Assembly: GCA_017311315.1 (NCBI GenBank)
Contig: CM029640.1
Coordinates: 12,058,640 to 12,122,639 of the forward strand
DNA: 64,000 bases
Source: Dendrocalamus latiflorus
Taxonomy: Eukaryota > Streptophyta > Magnoliopsida > Poales > Poaceae
Direction of reading: 5' to 3'
Shown here: piece after piece, positions 1 to 11,875 of the stretch
How positions within the stretch are numbered: the first letter of the stretch is position 1
How the letters are laid out: each line of letters begins with the position of its first letter
Position numbers and translations under genes: made by a program
The notes under the pieces: model-generated
The model's database searches: none
What the model saw: the letters and a program-made list of their open reading frames with translations, nothing else
What the model was told of the DNA's origin: nothing

Positions 1-1266
1 TTTGGTCGCTTATGGCTGAAAAGCACTGTAACTGGCTGAAAAAATATTGTAGCTGATAGAGGCTTATTTAGCATAATTAAATTTAAAAAATTAAAAAATA
101 TATAAAAAAAATATGTTAGCCCATTACGTACAATACAAACAAATACGGGAAAAAAGAACCGGCAAAAAATCTCAACAAAAAGATAAAAGTTAGAAAAAGA
201 TGAAATTTATGAATAGTAAAAAATAAACCGAAAGCTAAAAACTGAAGCCAAAACGATCACTAAATGTGATAGTGATACTGCAGTACAATTTCATTCATTG
301 TGTTCGCGGAGTGATGACATGACAGGTAAATGGCTGGTATACATGACTAGGGATGGGAGAATTCTGTTTGCTCAACTATCTCTACCTAAATGCAAATGCC
401 TTGCTGATGCCAGCATTCAATCATTGTGATCAATTACTTTGATAATATTCTAGGATTTTTTTGGGGCTCCTTCTATCTTGATTATCAATCAGGATAAAAT
501 GCTTGGACTTGTTGGGTCCTTCCAAGGTGGTTTTTAGTCACGGCGGAGTATTCAATTTTGTGTGATTTTAAAATAATAAAGAAATTCTTGGGTACAGCAA
601 CTCACGAATGCTTGTGTACACAAATTGCGTGTATAGATGAAATTGAACAATCCATTACTTCAAAGGACGGGGAAGTAATCCTTCCAAGGTGCCTCCTAAA
701 ATTGTTGTGCCCTTTGTCCTAGTTTGTTTTGTATCTCAGGATTTGCTTTACGCACTAAATCATACAATTTGCAGTAGGTGCAAAAATTAATGTGGTGAAT
801 TTTGTCATGTTATAGATGATTTTATTTTCTCATTGACCCATTTTTTATGTTTAAATGTTAGTCTTTCAGTATATATAAATATTACTCATATTTTTCTTCA
901 CTAATATATCGATTTACTTTCCATATATTGCTCTATCAGGAAATTAATTAACATATGCCATTGCTGATCAAGATGTAGCATGCAACAGAGCAGCCCCATC
1001 GTAAAAAGAGATGAACACTAGTTTCACTATCCTATTTTTCACCAAGTTAGTGTTGCATGCTTGTGCTATGTTTCATAGAATGTCTCGGACATTTGAGTCA
1101 ATCGCCTCCAGTGTGCCTCAGTAAAGTACTATCGTAATATCTGATTCTCTTTTCCTATTTTGCAAGGATTGTTCCGTTGCTTTAGTTATTGCTCAGCTAA
1201 TTAAGATAGTTTCCCTAAAACTGTAGGTGTCTTCTTACCAATATTGACTTATGGGAAACATCTATA
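1..1266. other. Intergenic, A+T-rich, no gene seen
   Basis: No long open frame or recognisable domain was found here. The first 280 bases are A-rich and might hold a decayed inverted-repeat element, since GGCTGAAAA near the start weakly mirrors the region around 225-265, but no TSD could be fixed. Confidence 0.5.
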
Positions 1267-1929
1267 CACTACTACAAAAGGGGTCATCACAGACGATTCG
1301 GAACCATCATCACAACGGTTTTCCGAACCGTCTGAATTTATGGATCAGTGATAATCGGAAGTTATCACAGACAGTTTATGAGCCATCTGTAATAATCATA
1401 ACTCAGACGATTTGTAACTAGAACCGTCTGTGAAAAACACTATCACAGATGGCTCGAATCAAAAACCGTCTGTGATACTCACACATCACAGACAGTTCTA
1501 GCTACCAACCGTCTGTAATGGATGAGTATCACAGACGGTTGGTAGCTAGAACCGTCTGTAATATTTTTTTCATCACAGACGGTTGGTAGATAGAACCGTC
1601 TGTGATGTGCTAGTATCACAGACAGTTTTTGGTTTAAGCCGTCTATGATAATCCTTCACAGATAATTTATATCAAAAAATCATTTGTGATAGTTCATTAT
1701 ATACCTAATTTTTGCTTTTTTTGGTTAGCCTCAGGAAATGTTAGCTTGTCATCTGAAAACAAGCAAATACAGTAAGAAACATAGTACATATTCTATTTTT
1801 ATTAAGATTAGAGCCTATCATTACAATATCCCAAAACAACGAGCAGATTACCCATCTAACTAACACAACAAGAACAAAGAAAAAGCAAAGATCCTCTATG
1901 TCTAGACCTTCTCACCCCTGATGCAGCGC

Positions 1930-2050
1930 ACGAGCTGGATGTCTTTAACGCCCACCATCGTCGGTATTGATGGAGCGTCGCCTTGGTAGCTAGTTGCATC
2001 TATGGTGTCTTGCCTCCTGTAGACTTGTGCGTCGTTTGCTTCATGCGGGC
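1930..2050 (-). pseudogene. Histone H3 N-terminal tail relic captured in CACTA A
   Basis: Reading the minus strand from 2050 gives A-R-M-K-Q-T-T-H-K-S-T-G-G-K, which follows the canonical H3 tail order with a few substitutions. It then hits an in-frame TAG where residue 17 (R) should be, resumes as QLATKAT, and loses frame by one base near residue 26. The normal ATG is not present at the start of the tail. A TATAAATA box lies about 65 bp upstream on the same strand (2111-2118), matching the spacing in the better-preserved copy in CACTA C. This is a decayed, non-functional fragment. The match to H3 is seen in the translation, and capture by the transposon is inferred from its position inside the element ends. 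Confidence 0.8.
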
Positions 2051-2110
2051 TTATTATGGTAAGGGTCAAGGAGGAGAGAACAGCAAGGAGCTAGGTTGGG
2101 TTTGGGTGAT

Positions 2111-2118
2111 TATTTATA
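2111..2118 (-). promoter_or_regulatory. TATA box of captured H3 promoter (CACTA A)
   Basis: TATAAATA on the minus strand, followed by AATCACC exactly as in CACTA C. Upstream on the same strand is CATGGATCGTAGCTC, which resembles a decayed plant histone octamer (CGCGGATC). The TATA box is seen; its origin as a histone promoter is inferred from its position ahead of the H3 tail. Confidence 0.6.
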
Positions 2119-3217
2119 GGGAGGGAGAGGTTGGAGTGCGAAAATTTTTGGCGCGGGGACGGACGGGTGGAGCTACGATCCATGGGGTGAGGGTTGGTGG
2201 ATTTCTATTGGCTAGGATTGAGTTGAGGAGGATCGATAGGCCCAGCGGTCAGATTATCACAGACAATTCTACATACAAATTATCTGTGATACTCTCTATC
2301 ACAGACAGTTAGTAGCTAGAACTAGAACCGTCTATGATGAATGAATATCACAGACGATTCTATATACCAACCGTCTGTGAATTAAAGTACAAGTTTTATA
2401 TACTGGTCCAATATAAACAACTAGTCTCAAAAGATAAAATAGCAAAGTTTTATATGGCTTATATGTACTCATTTGAAAGGTTTCGGTGAGATCTACAATT
2501 TTTCAGTTGAAGCAAAATCTAAATTCCGAAGGGAAGACCAAGAAAAAAAGGCAAAACTAGAAATCAAAAACTTGTAACACAAATTTGGGGCTAAATATGG
2601 CTGATTTTTTGCATCGGGCTCGTCATTAGCTTTCCAACGAGTATAAGAACGTTGAAAACGGACACCGTGTGCAAAAGTTATGTCCGTTTTACTAAAGATA
2701 TCTTGGAACGGAATCCTACTCGGACTCAGGCGGGAGATTATGAAATTTTGGAGAATTGTGAGGCGGGAAATATATCACAGACGATTTTTAATACAAGTCG
2801 TCTATGATTATTTCATTATCACAGATGGTCTGTATTAAAAACCGTCTGTGAAAATACCACAGACGATTATTCATATGAACCGTCTGTGATACTTGTAGCA
2901 CAAACAGTTCCTAGGAACCGTCTGTGATGTAAGCGTCCAGTTTAGCCTCTTTTATAGTAGTTATGGTTCATTGGATTATTGTATCTCTAATGCCTTTCCA
3001 TTCTTATACGCGCACATGTAATTGTCTGCAACAAAGTTCATGTCAGGCTGCATGCTAGCCAAGAATTATGAATTATGTATTTCCTAATACATGCATAAGT
3101 AAAGGCATGAATCCCAAAGTACTGCAATATTTTTATTTGCACATTGAATAGATAGATATGCACTTGAGAGAGAGAGAGAGAAGAATTCCTTTGTTAAACC
3201 CAACCTAAGAAATGCAT

Positions 3218-5777
3218 TGTCGGGACCCCGGATTTCCGAATCCAGACCCTCTGTGTATTACAGCACTAGTCCTAGATCAAAGCTAGTGCACACAGTCAAA
3301 TAGAAATGATTACATAACCAACAACTCTTATTATAATAATAGAGAGTACAGACCGAAAGGTCTCTTTATTACAACTGAGGTTTCAAGACCTCACACACTC
3401 ACAAAACACAGTGGAAGCAAAAGATAAATCCAGCGAAGACCTATCAATATGCCACAGGCAATTGACTAGGGAAGCACAACCTAGTACTCCAGGAATCCTT
3501 CGTTGAATCCACACGCGAAGTAGTCGTAGTCTCCTTCTTGAGCTTCATATTCCTCTGAGTTGATTTTAGTGCATCATGTGAGTACATAAAGTACCCCGCA
3601 AGTCTTGGGAAAGAAATGCAGTAGATGCAAGGCTTAACAAAGGAAGGCTATATGGTTCTTTTGCACAAAGCATGTTTTATTTCAAATACTACTAAATACT
3701 TTCGAAGGCATTAGTTTATCAAAGAAATGGTTTAAACTGAAACTAATAACATTTTATAATGAAGGTTCTATCCACCAACACTAACTAACCAGCTCTAACC
3801 GATAAAGTTCAAACAACGGGTTCCATCCACCCACACTGGCTCCAACCACCAGGATACCCTTCCGAGAGTTCCCTTCACTCTCGAAATACCAAAACTTTGA
3901 TTTTAAAACCAAAACCAAAAATCTACTATGTGAATGCATTCCTTATCCCCCCTTGACAGTGGGCACGACTATTCGAATAGTTTGACACTCTGCAGAGGAT
4001 GTACAACTTTACCCCCAAGAGATAAATTATCCTAATAGTCGCCATGCTTCCTTTGGCATGAGATCCAGATAAAATATCACAAAGCCTTTACCTCACTCTA
4101 GTCTAGCTAGACACCACCCGCTGAGGTTTCACCGCTGAAGGATTAAATCCACCCAGTCAGAAGCCCCCTCTTGCGCCATATGAGTACAGTAAATCCCTGT
4201 CCCTCACTGTGAATAACCAGTAAATCTCTGGCACCCACTTTCCACTCGTGGCACCTAAACTAAACTATCGTAGGTTAATCAGCTAGGTCGTACCCATATA
4301 GACTTGGGGTTGCACGGTAATGCTCAGTCTGAATAATCACAAGAGTCGATCCTTAATTGACTAGGGCGGAACATACACTTTACAAAATCTCGTGCTAACC
4401 GCACCAATCCAAATTAACCATCCGCCCTGGTCTAAAACAATTTTCACATTTTAATTTATTTTAAAAAAACAGTGGCAACACCAATCGCCACTAATCTCCA
4501 TATACAAAGACTACCGTTCTAATATTTATCAAAGATTTATAATAATCTCATTATTGAGACAAAGGAAATCCTAAGATTACAAGGGTACATGGCATTCAAC
4601 TTCAATCGAGAGCATAACAATAATTGGTTTAACTAACTTGCTAAGACAAAATTAGGGTTCCATGTAAATAGCGATGCACATAAATTTAAAATAATTAAAA
4701 CATTTCTCAAACATAGGTGCAAAATGTTCAAAGGAGACTTGCCTTCTTGTGCGCTGTTTGGTCCCTCTTGCTGCGGCTCGGCAAACTCTTCAGCTACGTC
4801 GGATTCTACGCGCGAAACGAGAAAACAAACAAATAAATAAATACAAATAAAATCACAAAAATATAAAATATGTCCTAGGAGTAGAGGAGGGGCGGTGGGG
4901 AGAGGGAATGCCGAAGGGGAGAAAACCGCGCATGGGAGAAGGATTTATAGGTGGAGAAAGAGGAGGAGCGGCCGGCGGTTTTAGAGAGAATTAAAGAGAG
5001 GAAGTGGCCGGCCGTGGGTGGGGAGTGAAGAGGGGAATTGATTGCGCACTCACTCGGGGTTTAATGGGTAAGAAACGACCGGATTTATGAGCTTTATTTC
5101 GGCTCTAATGGAGGAGGAGAGAGAGGGCTAGAGGAGGAAGAAGAAGAGGTGGAAGAAACATATGACGGGTGGGGCCCATGCGTCGGTGAGAGAGAGGGGA
5201 ATGAAGGGGGGTATGGGCCATCGGATGTGTGACAAGTGGCAAGTGAAAGAATCAGGGCTGTTGGATTTCAGTGAAGGGGTAAGTGACTATGGATGGCTAA
5301 GATTAAATCAAAGAAAAAGATGGATTCAATCTGAGAGCGACACGTGGCAGCCTGGGATTAAATTGATTTTTATTTTCGGATTACTTTTCAGAAAATACTA
5401 GAAACATTATAAATACTTAGAAAATATTGATTAATGTTTAAAAATTCCATAAAATTCATAGAATATTCCTGGAGCTATTTTAGACTTAGAAAAAAATATT
5501 TTTAATTTCAAATTTGCCTTTAATAATTTTATAAAATACTTTTTAACTTTTAAAATTGATTTTTAATTCCAAAAAATTCTCAAGAATTATTTAAAAATTT
5601 AGGGAATGTTGGAAAAAATAAAACGAACTCTTTTTGGTTTTAATAAAATATTTAAAATACATTTTCTTTCTTTAGATTTTAAAATAAAATTCAGATAAAT
5701 CCAAATAAAGTTCAAATACTTTACAATAATTAATTTGAAATTAAGTTTTACATAAAGCGAATTTTTGGGATGTTACA
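3218..5777 (-). mobile_element. Solo LTR of a large LTR retrotransposon (2,560 bp)
   Basis: The segment begins TGTCGGGACC and ends GATGTTACA, i.e. TG...CA ends with a short TGT/ACA inverted terminus. It is flanked on both sides by the same pentamer TGCAT (3213-3217 and 5778-5782), a perfect 5-bp TSD. No primer-binding site, polypurine tract or gag-pol reading frame lies inside, so it is a solo LTR left by unequal recombination rather than a whole element. On the minus strand it starts TGTAACATCCC, a start common in grass Gypsy-type LTRs, so minus orientation is inferred. Two ends with an exact TSD make this a firm call; superfamily assignment is weaker. Confidence 0.85.
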
Positions 5778-7556
5778 TGCATTTCCCATTTGAATGTCAA
5801 AAAAGCTTAAGCTTACATTGTCCTGTATTTAATATTTTATCACCCTTTTTCTAGATTTTGACTTCGAAGTTCAAATTGTTTGTCTCAGAACAAAATAGGC
5901 CATGGTTTTGTGTTTATTCCCAATAGATACCCAATGTGTTTATGTATAAGTGCCTCTTATTTTATCCATGGTACTAAATGACAATCACGATTTTCTTATA
6001 TGACCTAACAGATGTACACCAATTTTGTCTACCCCACCATGGGTGAGCACAAGCCACTAATTACTTATGAAACACATGCAACCGCACCAGTTCTTGAGAT
6101 AACCTAAAAAAACTTAGGTAAGATTCCTCACCCTAGAAAGGTAGGAAAAAGTATCTGGGGAGGCCCTATCTGTCCATGCACTAATCTTGGAGCAAACTCA
6201 TCTTCACATTGCCTTCCCCAATCCCCACCATTACGACTCCTCCACACCGAGCCATGGCACTCGCCAATCCACGTCGCCGCAGCGATGTGCTCACCAGATA
6301 CCACCGCCTCCAGCTCCCCTGTCCACATGCACCACTGCCACGCGCTAGCCTAATGCCACCAACTCTGTGCTCCCTCACTCGCTGTTGCTACCCTCTGTGC
6401 TCGCTAGCCTCCGCTGTGGCTATCACGCTCACTCGACACCGCCGCCGTTGCGATTGCCTAACGACGTCACCTCTATGCTTGCTCGTCGCCACCATGCTCA
6501 CTTGATGACATTGCCACTGTGGGCTTGCCAGCCTAGGGAGCCGTGTGTGCTTGTCAGTCTAGCCACCACAACAGTGGTGAACATGGTGGTGGTGCCCTAG
6601 ACCAGGTTGGGCAAAGAGGATGTGGGAAAGGAAACATGACTCATTTGCTCATTGCTTTACAATTAGTGCTTCATTCTAGGTTGCACAAATCCATATTAGG
6701 GCATCAAAAGGTTGGACTTGGGGGCCTCCCATAGATGTTTTTTTAAAGAAAGGTAGAGAACAAGATAGCTCAAGGGGAAAATGTGCATGTGTTTTGCATT
6801 CTTACCTACGATCCCTTTGGCCAGTTGACCTACTGCTAAGAACTATGTGTTTCGATATACACTTAAAAGCATGTAGGATCTAGGATGATTGTTTTCATTA
6901 CGATTGCAGTAGATATAATAAATATGGTTTCTGAGATGAAAAAGCAATTATATCCATTATCAATATGAGATGGCACATTGTTGATCCGTTCTTGGGTCCA
7001 TTGGAAAGCTAACTCTATTCTAAAAAAAAGAACGCTAACTCTGAGCCTAATGCACTATCCATACCATCTCACAACAAGAATCTGCCTTTACAGCAGCTTT
7101 ACAGCAGCTGGCTTCACACATAGCCTTGATGCAGCAGTGGTCTTTAGATGCCACCGAACCACCTGCACACTTGCACCATTCGAACCACTTAATGCACCAT
7201 ATGCACCAATGTAGCCTCTTCAAGGTTATTGTCTTTCTCCATGCCTTGTTTAAGCCACATAGCATCACCCAACATGCATCTACGACCATTATGGACCCAA
7301 CTCTCCTGCTTAGTCCTTGTCTTCTCATCATTGACCACCAACATCCTCCAAACAACCTACACATCTAAATACTAAGCAACCATTTTTGAGTATAAATTCC
7401 AAGCACTTACTGATCACATTAGATAAGACACGCATGATGCATCATACATGCAACCCATATGCATTGACCCTAAAGCCACAAGATCAACCACAACTCAATC
7501 CAACAACTTTCCCTCGGTCTGCAGGCTCTCATCCTTGTTCCACTGCTGCTCCTCAG
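5778..7556. other. Intergenic, no gene supported
   Basis: There are several short overlapping open frames in the GC-richer part at 6200-6730, but they show no domain, splice-site pattern or consistent coding strand. Nothing else was recognised. Confidence 0.5.
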
Positions 7557-8018
7557 CAGGGGCAGATCCAAGAGAAAAAGGCATTGAGGATCATTATGTG
7601 TGTGAATTAGCTAAGAAATTAACTTTGTAATATCATGATGAGCATAAACTTCTTCATTTTTTTATACCTGATGGCATTGGGGCCATGGTTCAAAATCCCG
7701 GCGGTTACCGGCCGGTAACCGCCGGTTACCGGTTTTACCGGTGGAGACCGGTAACCAAAAAACCGGCCGGTATGAATTTTTTGATTTTTTGAATTTTGGC
7801 CGGTTTTTTTCTGTTTTTCCGGTTACTGGCCGGTTTTTCCGGTTACCGGTTTCAAAATATCTCAAAATTCAAATTTTGATTTTCAAATTGTGACCGATTT
7901 TTCCGGTAACCGGTCGGTAACCGTTACCGGCCGTCGACCGGGATTTCTTCCGGTTCCGGTTTTTGGAACCTTGATTAGGGCCACTTGGCCCCACCCCTCA
8001 TATGCTGGATCCGCCCTG
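7557..8018. mobile_element. hAT-like non-autonomous element
   Basis: Ends read CAGGGGCAGATCC on the left and GGATCCGCCCTG on the right, near-perfect inverse copies. The 8-bp flanks are CTCCTCAG (7549-7556) and CTCCTTAG (8019-8026), a TSD with one mismatch, as expected for hAT. No open frame is kept. A second inverted-repeat element sits inside it (7686-7975). Confidence 0.75.
7686..7975. mobile_element. Small CCGGTTACC-rich inverted-repeat element nested in a hAT element
   Basis: A 290-bp block dominated by direct and inverted copies of CCGGTTACCGG and GGCCGGTAACC. Its ends, GGTTCAAAATCCCGG and GGAACC, are partly inverse. Flanks are TGGGGCCA (7678-7685) and TAGGGCCA (7976-7983), an 8-bp duplication with one mismatch, so hAT origin is likely. 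The block is almost a continuous fold-back. Confidence 0.65.
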
Positions 8019-8092
8019 CTCCTTAGCCCGTACACTCTCACCTTGTTTCGCCGCTAGCACATTCAAACTCCAAGAATGCAAAACCTGAGGGG

Positions 8093-8384
8093 TGTTGGCT
8101 AGAACTTGAGCAACCAAATGCACCAACGCAAGAAGGATTTGGCGCTGCAGAACTTGCAGCTTTTCATGTTTATTTCCTTCCTTCACATAGAAATTAACAA
8201 GAGAAACTGAACTACTAAATGGCTGAAAACTGAACTACTAATTGGCTGAAAACTAACCTGCACTCTGTGAACACAATGCATTAATTCTGGACACGAGAAA
8301 CTGAACACAATGCATCAATTCTAGACGCATTATGGATGGCATACATGCAGACTAGTAACAAACATGCAACTAGATTAGCTAACA
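8093..8384 (-). repeat. Copia-1 3' LTR
   Basis: 292-bp LTR, downstream in element orientation. The pol frame runs through the polypurine tract and about 100 bases into this LTR before stopping at 8281. Confidence 0.9.
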
Positions 8385-10347
8385 TTACTCCCCCTAATCT
8401 AGTTGTGGTTGATGTCACGACGCCGAGCTTCGAGCGCAGGTGTAGAAAGCGCACCTGGCCAAGTGATTTGGTCAATATGTCCACTAGCTGATCGTCGGTG
8501 TGGATTTTGCGGATGGCGACTTGGCCACCCTCGACGCACTCCTGGATGTAGTGGAAGCGTGTCTCGATATGTTTGCTTCGGCCATGGAAGACCGGATTTT
8601 TGCATAGTTGAATCGCCGATTGATTGTCAACGTAGATTGTCGCGGCGCCGACGTCTAGCCCGTAGAAATTGCCGATCAGCCGCCTAAGCCAGATTCCCTG
8701 GCATGCCGCCGCTGAGGCCACGATGTACTCGGCCTCGCACGACGATAGCGCCACCACCGGCTGCTTTTGTGACTGCCACGACACAGGCGTGTTGCCGAGG
8801 CAAAACAAAATACTGGAGGTGCTCTTGCGATCATCCACGTCGCCGGCCATGTTCGCATCGCTGTACCCCTTGAGCTCGATGTCGTTGTCCCTCTTGGTGT
8901 AGCTAAGGCCAAAGTGGAGTGTACTAGCGACGTAACGAAGTAGATGCTTGACGGCGCTCAGGTGTTCCGTCGTCGGGTTCGCCATGAACCTGCTCATGTA
9001 CCCGACTGCGAAACTGATATCCGGCCGGGTGTGGACCAAGTACCGGAGGCTGCCAACCACACTACGGTAGAATGTGGGATCAACAGGTGGATTGGAGCTC
9101 TCCTTACTCAGTTTAAGACGTGCCTCCATGGGCACTTGCACGGCATTGTAGCCGGCCATGCCGGCCTTGTCCAGGAGCTTTGCCGCACACGCAGCTTGGC
9201 TCATGGCGATCTTCCCAGGCTGCTGCTTGACTTCAATGCCAAGATAGTAGCTCAACTGCCTGAGGTCGCTTATCTTGAACGAGCGCTTCATTTCCTCCTT
9301 GAACGACTTGATCTCAGCTTGGTCGGCACCGGTGAGGATGAAATCGTCAACATACATGACCAGGAGCACACGTCCTCGCCCCTCGCCACGTGTGTACACC
9401 CCGTGCTCTTCCTAGCAGCGCGTGAACTCGAGCGCCACCAGCGTGCTGTCGAGCTTGGCATTCCACGCCCGAGGAGCTTGTCGTAGGCCGTAGAGTGCTT
9501 TGCGCAGCCGCAGTACTTGCCGCTCACGCTCAGCGATCACGAATCCCAGTGGTTGAGCGACGTAAACCTCCTCCGTGAGGTCGCTGTTCAGAAACGCAGA
9601 CTTGACGTCGAGATGGTGGAGCGCCCAGCCCTCGTGCGCTGCCACCGCTGCCAGTGCGCGCACGGAGTCAAGCCGCGCCATAGGTGCAAAAACCTCATCG
9701 AAGCCCATGCCAGCACGTTGTACGTACCCCTTAGCTACCAGCCGCACCTTGTGCCGAACCACAGCCCCCTGCACATCCTTGTTTAGATTGAACATCCATT
9801 TGAGACCAATCGGGCGGTGTCTGGCCGGGAGGTCCACCGCCTCCCATGTGCCATTGTCCTCAATGGCTACCATTTCCTCTTCCATCGGGACGCGCCACAC
9901 CGGATCGGTGGCTGCCTCGTCGAAAGAGGTGGGCTCCTCGGTCGCAACGAGGAGCCACTCGTCGGGGTCCAATACGCGTGGCTCGGCAGTATTAATGCAA
10001 TTATCCACCGTGCGGAAATGCCGCGGCGCGCCGTTGTCACTATGGTCGAGCCCCGACGGGATGTGCGACGGTGGAGTGCAGTGCTCGACTTGAGTACCAC
10101 CGGTGTCGTGAGTGGCATTCATGGGCGTTCTGGGTGACGCCACAGCTTCCTCTTCTTCCTCCAGGGATGGGACCGCAGGGGACACAGGAGCATTCGGCTT
10201 GCCGCCGCCCAAGACGCTGCTGACTGTGTACTCCACGGTGAACGTCTCAGGGCTAGCGTCGTTGTTCGCCTCCCAATTCCACCCTTTGGTCTCATCGAAC
10301 ACCACGTCGCGGGTCACATAGAGCCGGCCGCCCACAGAATCGTACAC
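8281..10347 (-). pseudogene. Copia-1 reverse transcriptase and RNase H, nonsense-broken
   Basis: The upstream part (10347-9412) carries the copia RT start, with motifs such as GLKWMFNLNKD, DVKSAFLNSDL and ALYGLRQAPRAW. A TAG at 9412-9414 stops it, and the same frame continues into the polymerase active site YVDDFILTG and on through RHTRPDISFAVG-type and SYSDAN-type segments to RNase H with ALSSCEAEYI and VDNQSA. A TGA at 10348-10350 separates it from the integrase part in the same frame. Thus RT is intact in motif content but split by at least two nonsense codons. RT copies element RNA into DNA in virus-like particles in the cytoplasm. Confidence 0.9.
8386..8397 (-). other. Copia-1 polypurine tract
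   Basis: On the minus strand ATTAGGGGGAGT lies immediately before the 3' LTR, the plus-strand DNA primer site of reverse transcription. Confidence 0.75.
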
Positions 10348-11165
10348 TCAGTAGCCTTTGGAGCTCGGCTCGTACCCGACGAAAACCATCTTCACGCTCT
10401 GGTCGTTGAGCTTTGCGGTGTGCGGGCGTGTAACTTTGACGTGAGCGAGGCAGCCGAACGTGCGCATGAAATGCACAGCCGGTTTCTTACCATGCCAAGC
10501 TTCATAAGGCGTCATCCCGGTGACGCTCTTTGTCAGCGAACGGTTCAAGATGAACACGGCAGTGCTCACCGCCTCCCCCAAAAGGTGCTCGACATCTGCT
10601 TCGCCTCGAGGAGACAGCGTGCCATGGCCATCACTGTTTGATTTCAGCGCACCATGACAGCGTTTTGTTGCGGCGAGTACGGTGCCATGAGCTACCGGTG
10701 AATGCCCTTCTCCGCGCAATACTCGCCAAAGGTCACCGCCGTGAACTCGCCTCCTTGGTCTGTGCGTAGCGCACAGAGTTTCCTGCCGGTCTCCACCTCG
10801 ACGCCGGCTTGGAACTTCTTGATCGCGCTCACCGCCTCGTCCTTCCCCGACAGTAGCACTAGCCACATATAGCGGCTAGCGTCGTCGACGAGTAGGAGAA
10901 AATACTGCCTGCCGCCGTGGGTCGCCGGAGTGACTGGCCAGCAAAGATCGCCGTGGATGAGATCAAGCCGGCCCTTCGTGCGGTACTTGGCCTCCAGAGG
11001 GAACGGCGAGCGTCGTTGTTTGCCGACAAGGCACGCGTCACACAGCTGGTCAACATGATCCAGCAGCGGAAGTCCATGCACCATGCCGCCACGCCCAAGT
11101 TTCTTCAACCCCTCGAAACTCAGGTGGCCGAACCGCTCATGCCAGCGCCACGCATCGTCGTTCAC
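10348..11165 (-). pseudogene. Copia-1 integrase, frameshifted
   Basis: The upstream frame (11165-10692) has the zinc-binding HHCC pattern (H-x-RFGHL ... CDACL), the first catalytic Asp in LIHGDLC and the second in LRTDQGGEF, then ends in a stop. The downstream third of integrase (AVFILNRSLTKSVTGMTPYE, FGCLAHVKV) is in a different frame (10866-10348), so at least one frameshift lies near 10600-10700. The region around the third catalytic residue is garbled. Integrase would insert element cDNA; this copy is dead. Confidence 0.85.
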
Positions 11166-11285
11166 GTGCGCCAGGAGCGAGATCGGTCGAGCGAGTGTGA
11201 GGGTGATTTTGTATAGTCAATTCACCGATTGCTGTACCTTGGCGAGAAGCTCCCTCCTCGGATCGCATACCCACAGTACGCCGTC

Positions 11286-11819
11286 CTAGATCAACACTTG
11301 GCACCCGACCTCGTCGAGTTGACCCAAGCTGATGATGTTGCTGCGCAGACGTGGGATGAAGTACACATCCGACAGCACACGATGGCGTCCATCCCATGCT
11401 GCGAACATGATCGTGCCACGCCCGAGGATGTCCACCATTGATCCATTGCCGAACTTTACCATGCCCGTGATGTCGCGGTTCAGCTCGGAGAAGGCCACGC
11501 CATTTCCCGTCATATGGTTCGACGCGCCCATGTCGAGGTACCACACGCCGTCGTCCTGGCCTCCGGTGTGGTTGTCGGTATCACCCAACTACATCGTCGC
11601 GCGTTCTTCATTGAGGAAGACCCATCCGCCGACGTGCACAGGTGTGGCGCACTCTGGGAGGCGCGTGGGCACCGGTGAAAGAGAGGCCACCTGGGCCATC
11701 AACAGGGACGGCTCGTCGTCGCTGCCCTCCTCAGCCAGCAGCGCTGCAGCCGCCGCCTCGTCTCTCTTCTTCTTCTGGCACTCCCGGGCCCAATGCCCAG
11801 TTTTTCGCTGTACTTGCAC
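11286..11819 (-). pseudogene. Copia-1 zinc knuckle and aspartic protease segments
   Basis: A degraded CCHC zinc knuckle is visible (GHWAREC, 11819-11589 frame), followed by the protease with WYLDMGASNHMTG (11588-11286). The active-site triplet is D-M-G in place of the usual D-S/T-G. The segment continues with the copia-typical RSNIISLGQL. Knuckle and protease are open in separate stretches, divided by a stop at 11589-11591. Confidence 0.82.
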
Positions 11820-11875
11820 GTATCCTTGTCGATGACCTTGCCGCCACCGCCCTTGCGTGCGTCATCGGTGCCGCG

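Larger units (their letters stand above)
1267..2962. mobile_element. CACTA (En/Spm) element A, non-autonomous, carries histone H3 relic
   Basis: The left end reads CACTACTACAAAAG and the right end is a degraded inverse of it (CTTTTATAGTAGTT). Both subterminal zones (about 1290-1700 and 2245-2945) are packed with short inverted and direct copies of CAGACGGTT/AACCGTCTG, the transposase-binding architecture known for CACTA elements. The flanking triplets are ATA and ATG, an imperfect 3-bp TSD. The interior holds no transposase. It holds a minus-strand fragment of a histone H3 gene with its promoter (about 1930-2230) and a block at about 2450-2790 that recurs inverted in element C (38341-38680). 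Boundaries are well supported on the left and slightly less so on the right. Confidence 0.88.

Noticed and set aside
6128..6734. Cluster of overlapping open frames on both strands
   Set aside because: Composition-driven; no domain, consistent strand or splice pattern.
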